In this document: piece by piece, positions 16,561-27,778 of the stretch | Layout of the letters: every line of letters begins with the position of its first letter | Position numbering within the stretch: the stretch's first letter is position 1 | Assembly (NCBI RefSeq): GCF_004364155.1 | Contig: NZ_SOAZ01000002.1 | Coordinates: 62,001 to 126,000 of the forward strand | Origin: Fonticella tunisiensis | Lineage (GTDB): Bacteria; Bacillota; Clostridia; Clostridiales; Caloramatoraceae | DNA: 64,000 bases | Reading direction: 5' to 3' | Notes under the pieces: generated by a model | Database searches by the model: none | What the model was told of the DNA's origin: nothing | Seen by the model: only the letters and a program-made list of their open reading frames with translations | Translations under genes and position numbers: made by a program

Positions 16561-17787
16561 ATGGAACAAACAATTCAGCAACATGACGGAAGTCATTTAA
16601 AACAGAAGTATCTTGGTAAAAAAGGGTTTATTGTTTTTATAGCATTTTTAGGTGCCTTTGTACCGCTTTCAACAGATGCCTATCTACCAGCACTGCCACA
16701 GATGGTTCAATACTTTAATACAACAGTAAGTAGGGTCAATCTAAGCTTGGTTATGTTTTTCATCTTTTATGCTGTCGGAATCTTGTTTTGGGGGCCGCTA
16801 AGCGACAAATATGGTAGAAAACCCATACTGATGATTGGTATGATTTTTTATACCGGTGCCAGCATTTTGTGCATATTTGCACAAAATGTTCAGCTGCTGA
16901 TTGCATACCGTATCTTGCAATCCATTGGCTGTGGTGCAGCAACCGCTGTATCGACTGCAATGATTAAAGATGCCTTTGATGGTAAAGAAAGAGTAAGAAC
17001 TTTAGCCATTGTTCAAACGATGTCTACAATCTCTCCGGTTATTTCACCGGTCATTGGTGCGTTTGTATTGAGTTTTATGTCTTGGCGTGGCGTTTTTGTC
17101 GTTTTTACTGCAGTTGGTGTCATTAGCCTTATTTTTGGTTTAATGTTACAGGAAACCTTGAACCATAAATCGGAGATTAATGTCTTCAAAACAGTTGCGC
17201 GTCTGGGAACTGTGGCGAAAAATAAAAGTTTTACCTCCTTGCTATTGTTATTTGCCATCTTACAAATTCCATTTCTGGGCTTTATTATATCTTCATCCTT
17301 TATTTATATTGAAGGATTTGGTGTTAATGAGAAGGTCTATAGCTATTTCTATGCGGCTAATGCCATATTTTTGTTGCTTGGACCTTTAGTTTACCTGAGA
17401 TTAAATCGTATTTTTAGCTATCGAACCATTATATCGATGGGATATCTGGTCATTTCGCTAAGCGGTCTCTCTGTCATGACAATAGGGACACAAGGTCCAA
17501 TAATCTTTTGCTTGTTGCTGATACCGGCATCCTTGTTCGCAAATGTTATTGGACCGCCAAGAATGAGCCTTATGTTGGAACAAATTGAAGGCGACACAGG
17601 CTCTGCCGTCTCGCTGATTAGCTCGACACAGATGGTTTTTGGAAGTATTGGTATGTTTATTATGCCTCTTGTATCAGGATTCAAAATTCAGTTTCTTGGC
17701 GGAGCATACTTAATAGTAGGCACGATTAGCTTTATAGGTTGGAAAATCCTGTTTAAAAAGCCCTTTATTAAACATCTGGAAGATTAA
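16561..17787 (+). CDS. MFS drug efflux transporter, Bcr/CflA family
   Basis: 408 residues, 12 predicted membrane helices. Bcr/CflA hallmarks: STDAYLPALPQM at the first helix end, the loop-2-3 motif GPLSDKYGRKPIL, and RILQSIGCGAATAVSTAMIKDAF. The ATG at 16561 is preferred because AAAGGAGG lies 8 bases upstream; a GTG at 16552 is too close to it. May export the product or toxic substrate linked to the peptide operon, but could be separate. Confidence 0.9.
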   Translation: MEQTIQQHDGSHLKQKYLGKKGFIVFIAFLGAFVPLSTDAYLPALPQMVQYFNTTVSRVNLSLVMFFIFYAVGILFWGPLSDKYGRKPILMIGMIFYTGASILCIFAQNVQLLIAYRILQSIGCGAATAVSTAMIKDAFDGKERVRTLAIVQTMSTISPVISPVIGAFVLSFMSWRGVFVVFTAVGVISLIFGLMLQETLNHKSEINVFKTVARLGTVAKNKSFTSLLLLFAILQIPFLGFIISSSFIYIEGFGVNEKVYSYFYAANAIFLLLGPLVYLRLNRIFSYRTIISMGYLVISLSGLSVMTIGTQGPIIFCLLLIPASLFANVIGPPRMSLMLEQIEGDTGSAVSLISSTQMVFGSIGMFIMPLVSGFKIQFLGGAYLIVGTISFIGWKILFKKPFIKHLED

Positions 17788-17817
17788 GTAATAAAAACAT
17801 TCTATGAGGCAGAAAAA

Positions 17818-17880
17818 ATGAGTTTCAAAAATATTGCGATTGAAGAATTAAAATTGAACCCTATGACGATGATTTGGAAA
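17818..17880 (+). pseudogene. Flavin reductase family protein, N-terminal fragment
   Basis: Begins MSFKNIAIEELKLNPMTMIWK, resembling the start of small FMN-binding flavin reductases (FKEI.PEEL.LNPF..I). The frame is cut after about 21 residues by the IS3-family remnant. Suggests the IS destroyed a reductase gene here. Confidence 0.5.
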
Positions 17881-18214
17881 GAGTCTAACAGAGTTAAGCA
17901 GCGAATATGGCGTTTCAAAATCTACTATCAATGGCTGGATTAAGAGCTCCAGGCCTGTAATTGTTGATGATGGTGAAGCTGTAACTATGAAAGATTTAAA
18001 GCATTGAAGCGAGAAATGGCTATGCTTAAGGAGGAAAAAAGAGACTTTTCCACAACTACAATCAATGAAAAATGGGTTACTGATATTACATATATCCATA
18101 GAAAAAGAATCCGTAGTAGCATAGGGTATATTACTCCTCGGCAATGTGAGGATAGAGCCAGGAAATCAGCATAAAAAATTCGAGTTTTTCTGTCTACTAT
18201 ATTGACATAAGTCC
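17881..18214 (+). mobile_element. Degraded IS3-family element (deletion remnant)
   Basis: Plus-strand frame fragments match the transposase encoded at 40174-40647: SLTELSSEYGVSKSTINGWI (OrfA helix-turn-helix), KREMAMLKEEKRDFS, then TTINEKWVTDITYIH and RIRSSIGYITPRQCEDRARK (OrfB). Frameshifts and a large internal deletion are evident. The right end TCTACTATATTGACATAAGT (18192-18211) is the reverse complement of the left end of the 40-kb copy. Confidence 0.82.
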
Positions 18215-18256
18215 AAAAAAGTTCATCTAAAAATGAAAAACAACTTTTAAGACCTC

Positions 18257-18287
18257 TTGACTTAGAGTTAACTCTAAGGTTTATCAT
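18257..18287 (+). promoter_or_regulatory. MerR-type promoter 1
   Basis: -35 TTGACT (18257-18262), 19-bp spacer, -10 TATCAT (18282-18287). The overlapping operator CTTAGAGTTAACTCTAAG (18261-18278) is a perfect palindrome. The 19-bp spacer with a central dyad is the hallmark of promoters activated by MerR-family DNA twisting. Drives the iron alcohol dehydrogenase at 18352. Confidence 0.85.
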
Positions 18288-18351
18288 AATGTTACCAAAC
18301 ATAAGTATATGTGTCAACAATTGAAATGAAAATCCATAGGAGGAATTAAAA

Positions 18352-19524
18352 ATGGGATTTAATATGTATGTGCCAACAAGATTTATTTTCGGCTGCGGAA
18401 GGCTTAACGAACTGCACGAGCAGAAGCTTCCCGGCAAAAAGGCAATGATAGTTATTTCAAACGGAAAATCTGTTAAAGAAAATGGTTCGCTTGACCGTAC
18501 AAAGGAACAACTAAGGATGGCAGGTGCGGAATTTGTTGTATTTGATAAAGTACAGGCAAATCCGCTTAAGTCTACTGTTATGGAGGGAGGCGCATTTGCT
18601 CGTGAAAATGGCTGCGACTTTATTGTTGCTCTCGGCGGCGGCAGCGTAATGGACGCTTCCAAAGCAATGGCGGCAATGGCGACCAACGATGGTGACCTTT
18701 GGGATTATATAAGCGGCGGCACTGGCAAAGGTAAAGCGCTTATAAATGATCCGCTTCCGGTAGTTTGCATTACTACAACAGCAGGAACCGGTTCGGAAGC
18801 AGACCAATGGGGTGTTATCACAAATGATGAAACAAATGAAAAAATCGGTTTCGGTGGTGATGATCGTTTATTCCCGGTAATATCAATAATCGACCCTGAA
18901 CTGATGAAGACAGTACCACCTAAATTTACCGCTTATCAGGGCTTCGATACACTTTTCCATGCTACAGAAAGCTATATTTCAAAATTTGCAAGCCTTATGA
19001 GCGATATGTATGCGCTGACTGCAATTGAAAATACAGCTAAATATCTTCCACGTGCGGTAAAAGATGGCAGCGATATGGAAGCAAGAGAACACATGGCATT
19101 TGCCAATACCATTTCTGGTATAGTTATGACTGTCAGCGTTACTACTGCTGAGCATTCCATTGAGCATGCGATGAGTGCATATCATCAAGATTTACCTCAC
19201 GGGGCAGGACTTATTATGATTTCAAAAGCGTTCTATGAATTTTTTATTGAAAAGCATGCTTGTGATGAGAAATTTATAGCGATGGCAAAGGCAATGGGAA
19301 TCAAAGATGCCGATAAGCCGGAGGATTTCATCACAGCGCTTGTGGACTTGCAAAAAGCTTGTGGTGTGGCAGAACTTAAAATGAGCGATTATGGTATCAC
19401 ACCGGATGAATTTGATAAAATTGCGACCAATGCTCGTGAAACCATGGGCGGTCTGTTTGTAGCAAATCCATGTGAAATGACACATGAGGATGTTGTTGAG
19501 GTACTAAGAAAGTCTTATCGATAA
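18352..19524 (+). CDS. Iron-containing alcohol dehydrogenase
   Basis: 390 residues, full family length. Nucleotide site [13 protein letters not shown] (about 88-100), substrate/metal region [14 protein letters not shown], and Fe ligands in [29 protein letters not shown]. Interconverts aldehydes and alcohols with NAD(P)H in the cytoplasm. Preceded by a MerR-type promoter and a GGAGG site, followed after 11 bases by an acetyltransferase, so probably the first gene of a stress operon. Confidence 0.92.
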   Translation: MGFNMYVPTRFIFGCGRLNELHEQKLPGKKAMIVISNGKSVKENGSLDRTKEQLRMAGAEFVVFDKVQANPLKSTVMEGGAFARENGCDFIVALGGGSVMDASKAMAAMATNDGDLWDYISGGTGKGKALINDPLPVVCITTTAGTGSEADQWGVITNDETNEKIGFGGDDRLFPVISIIDPELMKTVPPKFTAYQGFDTLFHATESYISKFASLMSDMYALTAIENTAKYLPRAVKDGSDMEAREHMAFANTISGIVMTVSVTTAEHSIEHAMSAYHQDLPHGAGLIMISKAFYEFFIEKHACDEKFIAMAKAMGIKDADKPEDFITALVDLQKACGVAELKMSDYGITPDEFDKIATNARETMGGLFVANPCEMTHEDVVEVLRKSYR

Positions 19525-19535
19525 GGAGGATACAG

Positions 19536-20114
19536 ATGGACATTCATGAATTCTTAGATTATTTGAACCGAGGTGAAACAATTGAGGGAGGTTCTGAAAT
19601 ACATCAGATGATGTATATTGTCGCACAGGAAGCGCTAAAGTTAACGGCTGAACTTAACGGGCAATATCATACTCCGGAAGAAATTAGGGAATTGTTTTCC
19701 AGATTAATCGGAAAGCCTGTGGATGAAACATTCTCCATGTTCCCTCCTTTTTATACGGATTGCGGGAAAAATATTTCTGTTGGCAAGAATGTCTTTATTA
19801 ATTCGGGATGTCGTTTTCAGGACCAGGGCGGCATTACAATTGGCGATGGTACCCTTATTGGGCACAATGTAGTGTTGGCTACCCTTAATCACGAGTTGAA
19901 TCCGAAAAAACGCAGCACTATGCATCCTGCACCTATCGTAATTGGCAAAAACGTTTGGATTGGGTCAAATGCCACTGTTGTTCCAGGTGTGACCATTGGT
20001 GATGGTGCTGTTATTGCTGCCGGTGCAGTTGTGACAAGGGATGTACCTGCAAATGTTATTGTAGGCGGCGTGCCTGCTAAAATTATCAAGAAAATTGAGA
20101 CCAACCAGGAGTAA
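19536..20114 (+). CDS. Sugar O-acetyltransferase, maltose acetyltransferase-like
   Basis: 192 residues. N-terminal Mac-type helical domain (about 1-60) and left-handed beta-helix hexapeptide repeats ([36 protein letters not shown]). Catalytic His in [10 protein letters not shown]. Transfers acetyl from acetyl-CoA to a sugar or related hydroxyl. AAGGAGG-type site upstream; co-transcribed with the alcohol dehydrogenase. Confidence 0.92.
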   Translation: MDIHEFLDYLNRGETIEGGSEIHQMMYIVAQEALKLTAELNGQYHTPEEIRELFSRLIGKPVDETFSMFPPFYTDCGKNISVGKNVFINSGCRFQDQGGITIGDGTLIGHNVVLATLNHELNPKKRSTMHPAPIVIGKNVWIGSNATVVPGVTIGDGAVIAAGAVVTRDVPANVIVGGVPAKIIKKIETNQE

Positions 20115-20129
20115 TCCTGTTGGTTTCAT

Positions 20130-20287
20130 TTAAGATGCTGCCGTAAAAGGATTGCAGGGATGGATTGCATGCTTTGATAAGGCAAAACTATCGGGTGTCA
20201 TCCGGTGTAGGGGTAACAGATACCGGCGATATTCAATATAATAAGAAATTATTGAGCGAAGCATATAAAATGGGGAAAGCAATTTAG
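20130..20287 (+). pseudogene. NADPH-dependent FMN reductase/flavodoxin-family, C-terminal remnant
   Basis: Frame AAVKGLQGWIACFDKAKLSG shifts once, then reads GVTDTGDIQYNKKLLSEAYK and ends MGKAI-stop. The GDI...EAY.MGK ending matches flavodoxin-family oxidoreductases and resembles the fragment at 40932-41040. No start; non-functional. Confidence 0.6.
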
Positions 20288-20311
20288 AATTTACGGAAAG
20301 GATGATAAGCG

Positions 20312-20632
20312 ATGAAAAAACAAACAGCAGGCAGAGATGCCCTGGGATCATTTGCACCAAAATTTGCTGAATTAAACGATGATATTCTTTTTGGAGAGGT
20401 TTGGTCTAGAGAAGACAAATTGTCATTAAGAGATCGAAGTATTATCACTGTGACTGCCCTCATATCAAAAGGTATATTTGACAATTCTCTAAAACATCAT
20501 ATTGCCAATGCAAAAAATAACGGTGTTAGTGCTGAGGAAATGGCAGAAATAATCACGCATCTGGCATTCTATGCAGGATGGCCAAATGCATGGGCAGCAT
20601 TTTCATTGGCAAAAGAGATATATGTTGAATAA
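20312..20632 (+). CDS. Carboxymuconolactone decarboxylase family protein
   Basis: 106 residues, one AhpD/CMD-type helical domain: EVWSREDKLSLRDRSIITVTALISKG, then HHIANAKNNGVSAEEMAEIITHLAFYAGWPNAWAA. The family includes decarboxylases and alkylhydroperoxidase-like proteins; the CxxC of AhpD is absent, so peroxidase activity is unlikely. GGAAAGGATG ribosome site upstream. Sits with a cupin gene, a recurrent pairing in such redox loci. Confidence 0.9.
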   Translation: MKKQTAGRDALGSFAPKFAELNDDILFGEVWSREDKLSLRDRSIITVTALISKGIFDNSLKHHIANAKNNGVSAEEMAEIITHLAFYAGWPNAWAAFSLAKEIYVE

Positions 20633-20663
20633 TCAAAAAAATTTGAATGGAGTGAATTTTATT

Positions 20664-21083
20664 ATGGATAGAAATGAATTAGAAAAGATATCTGATTTTC
20701 CATTAGGTGAGGAAAATGTGACATTTGCACAATATTTTACTGGAAAGAGCTATTTAAGCCTCTTAAATGATAAAGAAGTAAATATTCATAATGTTACCTT
20801 TGAACCGGGATGCCGAAACAATTGGCATATACATCATGGCTGTGGTCAGATACTGATCTGTGTTGGGGGGCATGGCTGGTATCAAGAAGCTGGGAAAGAT
20901 GCACGGCCATTAAAAAGCGGTGATGTAGTATATATACCACCGGAGATTAAGCATTGGCACGGCGCTGTCAAGGATGAAGGGTTTGCACATCTGTCATTAA
21001 CAGTTCCGACGGAAGGAGCAAACACTGAATGGTGTGAACCGGTTACCGATGAAGAATATAACAAACTACTTCGAAATTTTTAG
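20664..21083 (+). CDS. Cupin domain protein
   Basis: About 139 residues. Start at 20664 preferred: GGAGTG lies 10 bases upstream, whereas the longer frame overlaps the previous gene out of frame. Cupin motif 1 GCRNNWHIHHGCGQILICVGGHGWYQEAG and motif 2 GDVVYIPPEIKHWHGA carry the metal-binding His/Glu set. Likely a small metal-dependent enzyme; no substrate inferred. Ends EWCEPVTDEEYNKLL; the same tail occurs in a remnant at 38.4 kb. Confidence 0.9.
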   Translation: MDRNELEKISDFPLGEENVTFAQYFTGKSYLSLLNDKEVNIHNVTFEPGCRNNWHIHHGCGQILICVGGHGWYQEAGKDARPLKSGDVVYIPPEIKHWHGAVKDEGFAHLSLTVPTEGANTEWCEPVTDEEYNKLLRNF

Positions 21084-21099
21084 ATAAAGTGAAAACCTC

Positions 21100-21130
21100 T
21101 TGACTTAGAGTTAACTCAAAGGGCTATTAT
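21100..21130 (+). promoter_or_regulatory. MerR-type promoter 2
   Basis: TTGACT (21100-21105), 19-bp spacer, TATTAT (21125-21130); operator CTTAGAGTTAACTCAAAG with one mismatch between arms. Upstream of the flavodoxin pseudogene and the aldo/keto reductases A1-B1-C1. Confidence 0.82.
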
Positions 21131-21201
21131 TATATTAACGCGCACAATTATATGTTTAAAGTGTTGATTTGAAGTGAAGTGAGAGGAAATAAATAGATTT
21201 A

Positions 21202-21740
21202 ATGGCTTAAAAAAATTAATACCATATTTTTCAAGAGAAGGAGACAATTATGTAAGTGGCTGTATTGTGAATTTGCCGGTTGGGAATACAGAAGTAGCTG
21301 CAAAAAGGATTCAGATGATAACCGGCTGTGAATTGTTCCGCATTAACACGGTAAAAAAATATCCTGATGATTATACAGAAGCTACAAAAGTTGCCCAGCA
21401 GGAATTGCGTGATAATGCAAGGCCTAAGCTTTCAGAATATCTTGATAATATTGACGACTATGAAATTATCATATTATGCTATCCCAATTGGTGGGGAACT
21501 ATGCCAATGCCTGTATTTACATTTCTTGAGAAATATGACTTTACAGAAAAGACCATTCTTCCGGTCTGTACACATGAAGGAAGTGGTTTAGGACACAGCG
21601 AAAGTGACATAAGAAAGACTTGTCCGTCTGCAAGGCTTGAAAAAGGTCTTGCTGTTAAGGGGAGCAATGTGTATTCAGCTCAGCCTGAGATTGAGAAATG
21701 GCTGCAAAAATTCATAAATAATTTTAAGAGGAGGAAGTGA
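21202..21740 (+). pseudogene. Flavodoxin with frameshift near the start
   Basis: After GAGAGGA, ATG 21202 opens a frame that stops at codon 3 (TAA). One base off, the frame GLKKLIPYFSREGDNYVSG continues unbroken to 21740 and matches the intact flavodoxin at 34328-34858 (YFSRKGNNYVGGSIVYLPIG). Loss of one base after ATGG explains this. The later body (YPNWWGTMPMPVFTFLEKYDF, CTHEGSGLGHSE) is intact. A GTG at 21267 could start only a truncated product lacking the FMN phosphate loop. Confidence 0.82.
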
Positions 21741-21741
21741 A

Positions 21742-22704
21742 ATGGAATATTCAAAACTGGGAAATTCTGATATTCTTGTTTCTCGCATTTGCATGGGCTG
21801 CATGAGCTTTGGTGACACGTCAAGTAATTTTCATGCATGGACACTAAACGCTGAAGATAGTGAAGCAATAATCAAGCATGCTCTTGATCTTGGCATAAAT
21901 TTCTTTGACACTGCAAATGTATATTCTGGCGGCACAAGTGAAGAATATCTCGGCCGTGCGATAAAGAACAATGTAGCTCGTGATAAAGTAGTTATAGCGA
22001 CTAAAGTTTATTTTAACGAAGGCAAACTTTCAAAAAAAGCGATACTGCGTGAGATTGACGGCTCACTAAAACGACTTGGTACAGATTACGTTGATCTTTA
22101 CATTATTCATCGCTTCGATTACGACACACCGATAGAGGAAACGATGGAGGCACTTGACAGTCTTGTCAAGGCAGGAAAAGTGAGAGCTCTCGGCGCTTCG
22201 GCAATGTATGGCTACCAGTTTTACAATATGCAGCTTGCTGCCGAGAAGAACGGTTGGACAAAGTTTGTCTCAATGCAGAATCACTATAATCTGCTTTACC
22301 GTGAGGATGAACGAGAACTTATTCCAATCTGCAAGCAGATGAATGTTGCACTTACTCCGTACAGCCCACTTGCTGCAGGAAGGCTTTCACGTCTTGAATG
22401 GAAGGCTGATACGAAACGAAGCCAGACAGATAAAACTGCAGTTTCAAAGTATGACAGTACACAAGAGACAGATTATGGTATTGTACTTCGTGTAAATGAA
22501 CTTGCCAAGAAGTATGGTGTTACAATGACGCAGATTTCTCTTGCATGGCATTTTGCTAAGGGAGTTACAGCGCCAATTATCGGTGTAACAAAGGCAAAAT
22601 ATTTAGACGACGCTGTAGGGGCTCTCAATGTAAAACTTACGGATGATGATATTGCCTACCTTGAGGAACTGTATGTTCCCCACAAAATAGTTGGTGCGCT
22701 TTAA
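21742..22704 (+). CDS. Aldo/keto reductase A1
   Basis: 320 residues. Catalytic Asp and Tyr in FFDTANVYSGG, Lys in VVIATKVYF, His in LYIIHRFDYD; NADPH-binding end APIIGVTKAKYLDDAVGAL. Closest within the window to A2 (37308) and A3 (43479). Reduces carbonyls with NADPH; likely cleans up toxic aldehydes and ketones. Starts just after the flavodoxin stop in the promoter-2 operon. Confidence 0.92.
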   Translation: MEYSKLGNSDILVSRICMGCMSFGDTSSNFHAWTLNAEDSEAIIKHALDLGINFFDTANVYSGGTSEEYLGRAIKNNVARDKVVIATKVYFNEGKLSKKAILREIDGSLKRLGTDYVDLYIIHRFDYDTPIEETMEALDSLVKAGKVRALGASAMYGYQFYNMQLAAEKNGWTKFVSMQNHYNLLYREDERELIPICKQMNVALTPYSPLAAGRLSRLEWKADTKRSQTDKTAVSKYDSTQETDYGIVLRVNELAKKYGVTMTQISLAWHFAKGVTAPIIGVTKAKYLDDAVGALNVKLTDDDIAYLEELYVPHKIVGAL

Positions 22705-23589
<885 letters not shown>

Positions 23590-23612
23590 TTAATGGTATT
23601 GGAGGTCTACGT

Positions 23613-24641
<1,029 letters not shown>

Positions 24642-24726
24642 TACAAAAAGCTGATATTGACTGCCAGCTTCAGCAAAGATGGGAATTCTGCCATGTTTTG
24701 CGATACATGTTATTGAGGTTTCTATA

Positions 24727-24927
24727 ATGAAATTAAATTTCCTAATAGGCTTATTGTGTTTTTCACTTCTTTTTTTAAAGGTTGTGCTGACAAAGGTGCT
24801 ATTGTCGATACCTCATTTAAAAATCAGCAATACGGTGCATGACATCGCAAACCATTCGAAAGAAAGTGCATTCTTTTCACACAGGGACCCTGAAGTCGTA
24901 AAATGGATTTGTTCATTAAAGAGATAA
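24727..24927 (+). pseudogene. Composite remnant: lipoprotein start joined to the tail of a B-type aldo/keto reductase
   Basis: MKLNFLIGLLCFSLLF is a signal peptide; one base off, the frame continues GCADKGAIVDTSFKNQQYGA, a lipobox and lipoprotein N-terminus. From about 24850 the frame reads [20 protein letters not shown], a near copy of the end of reductase B1 (23530-23589). The fragment therefore records recombination between gene pieces. The bases before it (24642-24726) hold nothing recognisable. Confidence 0.65.
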
Positions 24928-25002
24928 GCTATTAACTGGTACAGTTGAAAGGATCTTTAAAAGAGCCCTTTCAACTGTATATTAATGAAGGAAGGAGAGA
25001 AA

Positions 25003-26961
25003 ATGAGAAAAATCGTAATTACAGGGTTGGTTATGCTCATGGTGTTACTGCTTGCTGCCTGCAGCATTACAAAAAAATCTTTGGGTGAAGTGGCAACGGA
25101 AAATACGGTAATAACAAAAACACAAGATAAAAATGCCCAGAAAACAAAGCAGAATGTCATGATTCCGAAAGCGATCGAAAAAATTCCTGATCGGTATTTT
25201 AAAGCATCAGAGCAGCCAGGAACATTAACGAATTTATATTACGATACATATGAATCCTTTTCTTATGATAAAAAATCAAGACCACTTAAAAAACATGCGG
25301 TTGTATATCTCCCCTATGGCTATAGTAAGAATCAAAAATATGATGTGTTCTATCTGATGCATGGCGGTTGGGGCGATGAAACCACGATGCTCGGAACTCC
25401 GGCTAAACCATCCTCCTTTAAAAACGTCATTGACAATGCAATTGCTGCAGGCGAGATTAAACCGCTGATCATAGTATGTCCGACTTATAACGACACAAAC
25501 GAGAATGGATTGGATTCCGCCAGCTTTTCTCTGGCAATGCAGCTGACGAGGAACTATCATAACGAGTTATTAAATGATTTGATTCCTGCAGTGGAAGGAA
25601 CGTACAGCACCTATGCTACCAGTACATCTGCAGAAGATCTGATTGCTTCCCATGATCACCGTGGATTCGGCGGGTTTTCCATGGGATCGGTCGCAACCTG
25701 GCGGACATTCCAATACGGACTTGATTACTTCCACTATTTCCTGCCGATGAGCTGCGGAACAACTCTGGATGACAAAGAGATCTTTGCCGCAGCTGAAGGA
25801 CATGATCCGAATGATTATTTCGTCTTTGTGATGACAGGAACTAATGACTTTGCGTACAGCTACGATAAAGCCAGAACGGATCTTATGAGAACGTCCCCTT
25901 ATTTCATCGATATCGATGATAGAGCTGATGGTAATTTTGCGTTTCGTGTCAAAAATGGATATTCACATGACGGAACCGCTGCGATGGAATACACCTATAA
26001 CGGGATGAAAGCATTCTGGAGCGGTGAGGAGGAGACACAGGAGAAGCAGAAAGGGGTTCAGTCAGTCTTGGGAAATGATCAATCCTATAAAGCTTTCACT
26101 GCAGATACAAGAATTGAAGATGTGATTAAGGATCCAGCTTTCGGAAATTTTGGAAGGCTTCTCTTTCCGATAGATAATAGATACTACAGTGGGGATACTC
26201 TTGGAAAACTTTACCTGACATGGTATAGCAACATTAGCCCGAATAAAACAGTGGAAATCGTTAATTACTTGAAAAAACGTGCCGAATCAGGAGATACAAT
26301 TTTCTATGACATTTATTCTGATGAAGAAAAAGCGCAAGACCCTACCAAAGAGGATACAGGGCTGTTCTTTTTCCGCGGCAATAAAGGCGCAAAAACAGCA
26401 ATTATCAATGCAGGCGGGGGATTTGTATTTGTCGGCGCGATGCAGGACAGTTTTCCACATGCTCTTGAACTCAGCAAAAAGGGGTATAACGCATTTGCCT
26501 TAATTTATCGTCCAGGTGCGCAGACTGCCTGTGAGGACCTCGCAAGGGCAATTGCTTTCCTGTATGAGAACGCCGACGAACTCGGAATAGACATGAAAGA
26601 CTATTCTCTATGGGGCGGATCTGCCGGAGCACGTATGGCAGCATGGCTTGGAAGTTACGGCACTGAGAGCTTTGGAGAAAAGAGATATCCGCGTCCTGCG
26701 GCTGTCATTATGCAGTATACTGGTTTGTCGGAAGTAACGGGAAAGGAACCCCCGACATTTGCATGCGTGGGAACGAATGACGGAATTGCATCTTACAAAA
26801 CGATGGAAGACAGAATCAACAGGATTAAGGCAAATGGAACCGATGCGGAAATAGAGGTCTTTCAGGGACTTTCACATGGATTTGGGCTTGGGGAAGGAAT
26901 AGTCGCAGAAGGCTGGATAAATGATGCTATAAAATTTTGGGAAAAACATATGACAGAATAA
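25003..26961 (+). CDS. Secreted lipoprotein with two alpha/beta-hydrolase (esterase) domains
   Basis: 652 residues. Signal peptide with lipobox LLAAC (Cys about 18-19), so anchored outside the membrane. Domain 1 (about 75-340) is a CE1/feruloyl-esterase-like fold: YLPYGYSKNQKYDVFYLMHG and nucleophile GGFSMGS, with His near GYSHDG. Domain 2 (about 410-650) is an Aes/BD-FAE-like esterase: NAGGGF oxyanion loop, nucleophile GGSAGARMA, acid Asp in GTNDG, His in LSHGFGLGEG. ATG 25003 follows AAGGAG. Unlike the redox neighbours it points to polysaccharide ester cleavage. Confidence 0.87.
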   Translation: MRKIVITGLVMLMVLLLAACSITKKSLGEVATENTVITKTQDKNAQKTKQNVMIPKAIEKIPDRYFKASEQPGTLTNLYYDTYESFSYDKKSRPLKKHAVVYLPYGYSKNQKYDVFYLMHGGWGDETTMLGTPAKPSSFKNVIDNAIAAGEIKPLIIVCPTYNDTNENGLDSASFSLAMQLTRNYHNELLNDLIPAVEGTYSTYATSTSAEDLIASHDHRGFGGFSMGSVATWRTFQYGLDYFHYFLPMSCGTTLDDKEIFAAAEGHDPNDYFVFVMTGTNDFAYSYDKARTDLMRTSPYFIDIDDRADGNFAFRVKNGYSHDGTAAMEYTYNGMKAFWSGEEETQEKQKGVQSVLGNDQSYKAFTADTRIEDVIKDPAFGNFGRLLFPIDNRYYSGDTLGKLYLTWYSNISPNKTVEIVNYLKKRAESGDTIFYDIYSDEEKAQDPTKEDTGLFFFRGNKGAKTAIINAGGGFVFVGAMQDSFPHALELSKKGYNAFALIYRPGAQTACEDLARAIAFLYENADELGIDMKDYSLWGGSAGARMAAWLGSYGTESFGEKRYPRPAAVIMQYTGLSEVTGKEPPTFACVGTNDGIASYKTMEDRINRIKANGTDAEIEVFQGLSHGFGLGEGIVAEGWINDAIKFWEKHMTE

Positions 26962-27034
26962 GGAGTATACGCTTATGAAAAAATTGGCATGGTATCTATA
27001 TCCATGCACATCATCGAATATACATACAAATCCC

Positions 27035-27065
27035 TTGATTTTGAGTTACTTTTACGCGTTAAATT
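27035..27065 (+). promoter_or_regulatory. MerR-type promoter 3 (degenerate)
   Basis: TTGATT (27035-27040), 19 bases, then a weak TAAATT; left half-site GAGTTAC present, right half diverged. Upstream of the NTF2-like gene. Weakest member of the set. Confidence 0.45.
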
Positions 27066-27102
27066 TCACCAATATAATAATTTGCAAAGGAGATAGATAG
27101 TT

Positions 27103-27486
27103 ATGAACAACGAAAAATTTGAACAAGAATTAATTTCTCTTTCTAATGAAAAATGGCACTGGATGTCAGAATGTAAAGTAGATTCCTTGAGCTCTCTCTT
27201 CCACGAAAAAGCTGTTTTTGTTCATATGGGCGCAACCATGTCCAAGGAAGAGGAACTCGATGTCATTCGAAGCGGCAGAATTCATTACAAAGATGTGGAC
27301 ATTCAAGAAGTATCAGTACCGTTTATTGGAGAGACAACAGCGATCCTTTTGAGTAAAATTCGTTTAGTAGCCGTCGTTGGCGGTAATGAGGTTACCAATC
27401 CTTTTGTTGTCACAGAAGTGTATGTGAAACAAAACGAAACTTGGATGTTAGCCTCACTCTCATTTACAAGACTGATTACTCCTTAA
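27103..27486 (+). CDS. NTF2-like (SnoaL/DUF4440 type) small protein
   Basis: 127 residues. Pattern ISLSNEKWHWMSECKVDSLSSLF ... AVFVHMGATMSKEEELDVI ... DVDIQEVSVPFIGETTAIL ... ETWMLASLSFTRL is a cone-shaped NTF2-like fold, used in ligand binding or small-molecule isomerisation. GCAAAGGAG upstream. Function unassigned; located among redox enzymes. Confidence 0.8.
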   Translation: MNNEKFEQELISLSNEKWHWMSECKVDSLSSLFHEKAVFVHMGATMSKEEELDVIRSGRIHYKDVDIQEVSVPFIGETTAILLSKIRLVAVVGGNEVTNPFVVTEVYVKQNETWMLASLSFTRLITP

Positions 27487-27689
27487 GAAAGCGGGCGTTA
27501 CAATAAAATCCCATGCGCTGGAAAGATGGTCACATGGTTTTGTGTATCGTGGGGGATGGGTTCTCGCTATAGATCGCTTTCTTACAGTAGTATTTGATAA
27601 ATAAAATGGAGTAATTATAAAACGAAACTAAAAATATTGACAATAAATCACAAAGTTTCTTATTTTATAAATCAATAAAGACTGATAAA

Positions 27690-27761
27690 GAAAAAAAGAT
27701 ATTGATCGCTTATTTTTCATGCACGGGAAACACAAAGGCTATAGCGAAAAAGATTAATTAG
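27690..27761 (+). pseudogene. Flavodoxin, N-terminal fragment
   Basis: KKILIAYFSCTGNTKAIAKK then Ile-Asn-stop: the first beta strand and FMN phosphate loop of a flavodoxin, cut off after 24 residues. Immediately precedes the FMN reductase gene. The rest of 27487-27689 holds nothing recognised. Confidence 0.7.
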
Positions 27762-27778
27762 GATTAGGAGGAAATAAT

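Noticed and set aside
17985-18686. Antisense open frame of 233 residues over the IS3 remnant and alcohol dehydrogenase start
   Set aside because: Mirror of a real coding frame; no ribosome site and no family resemblance.
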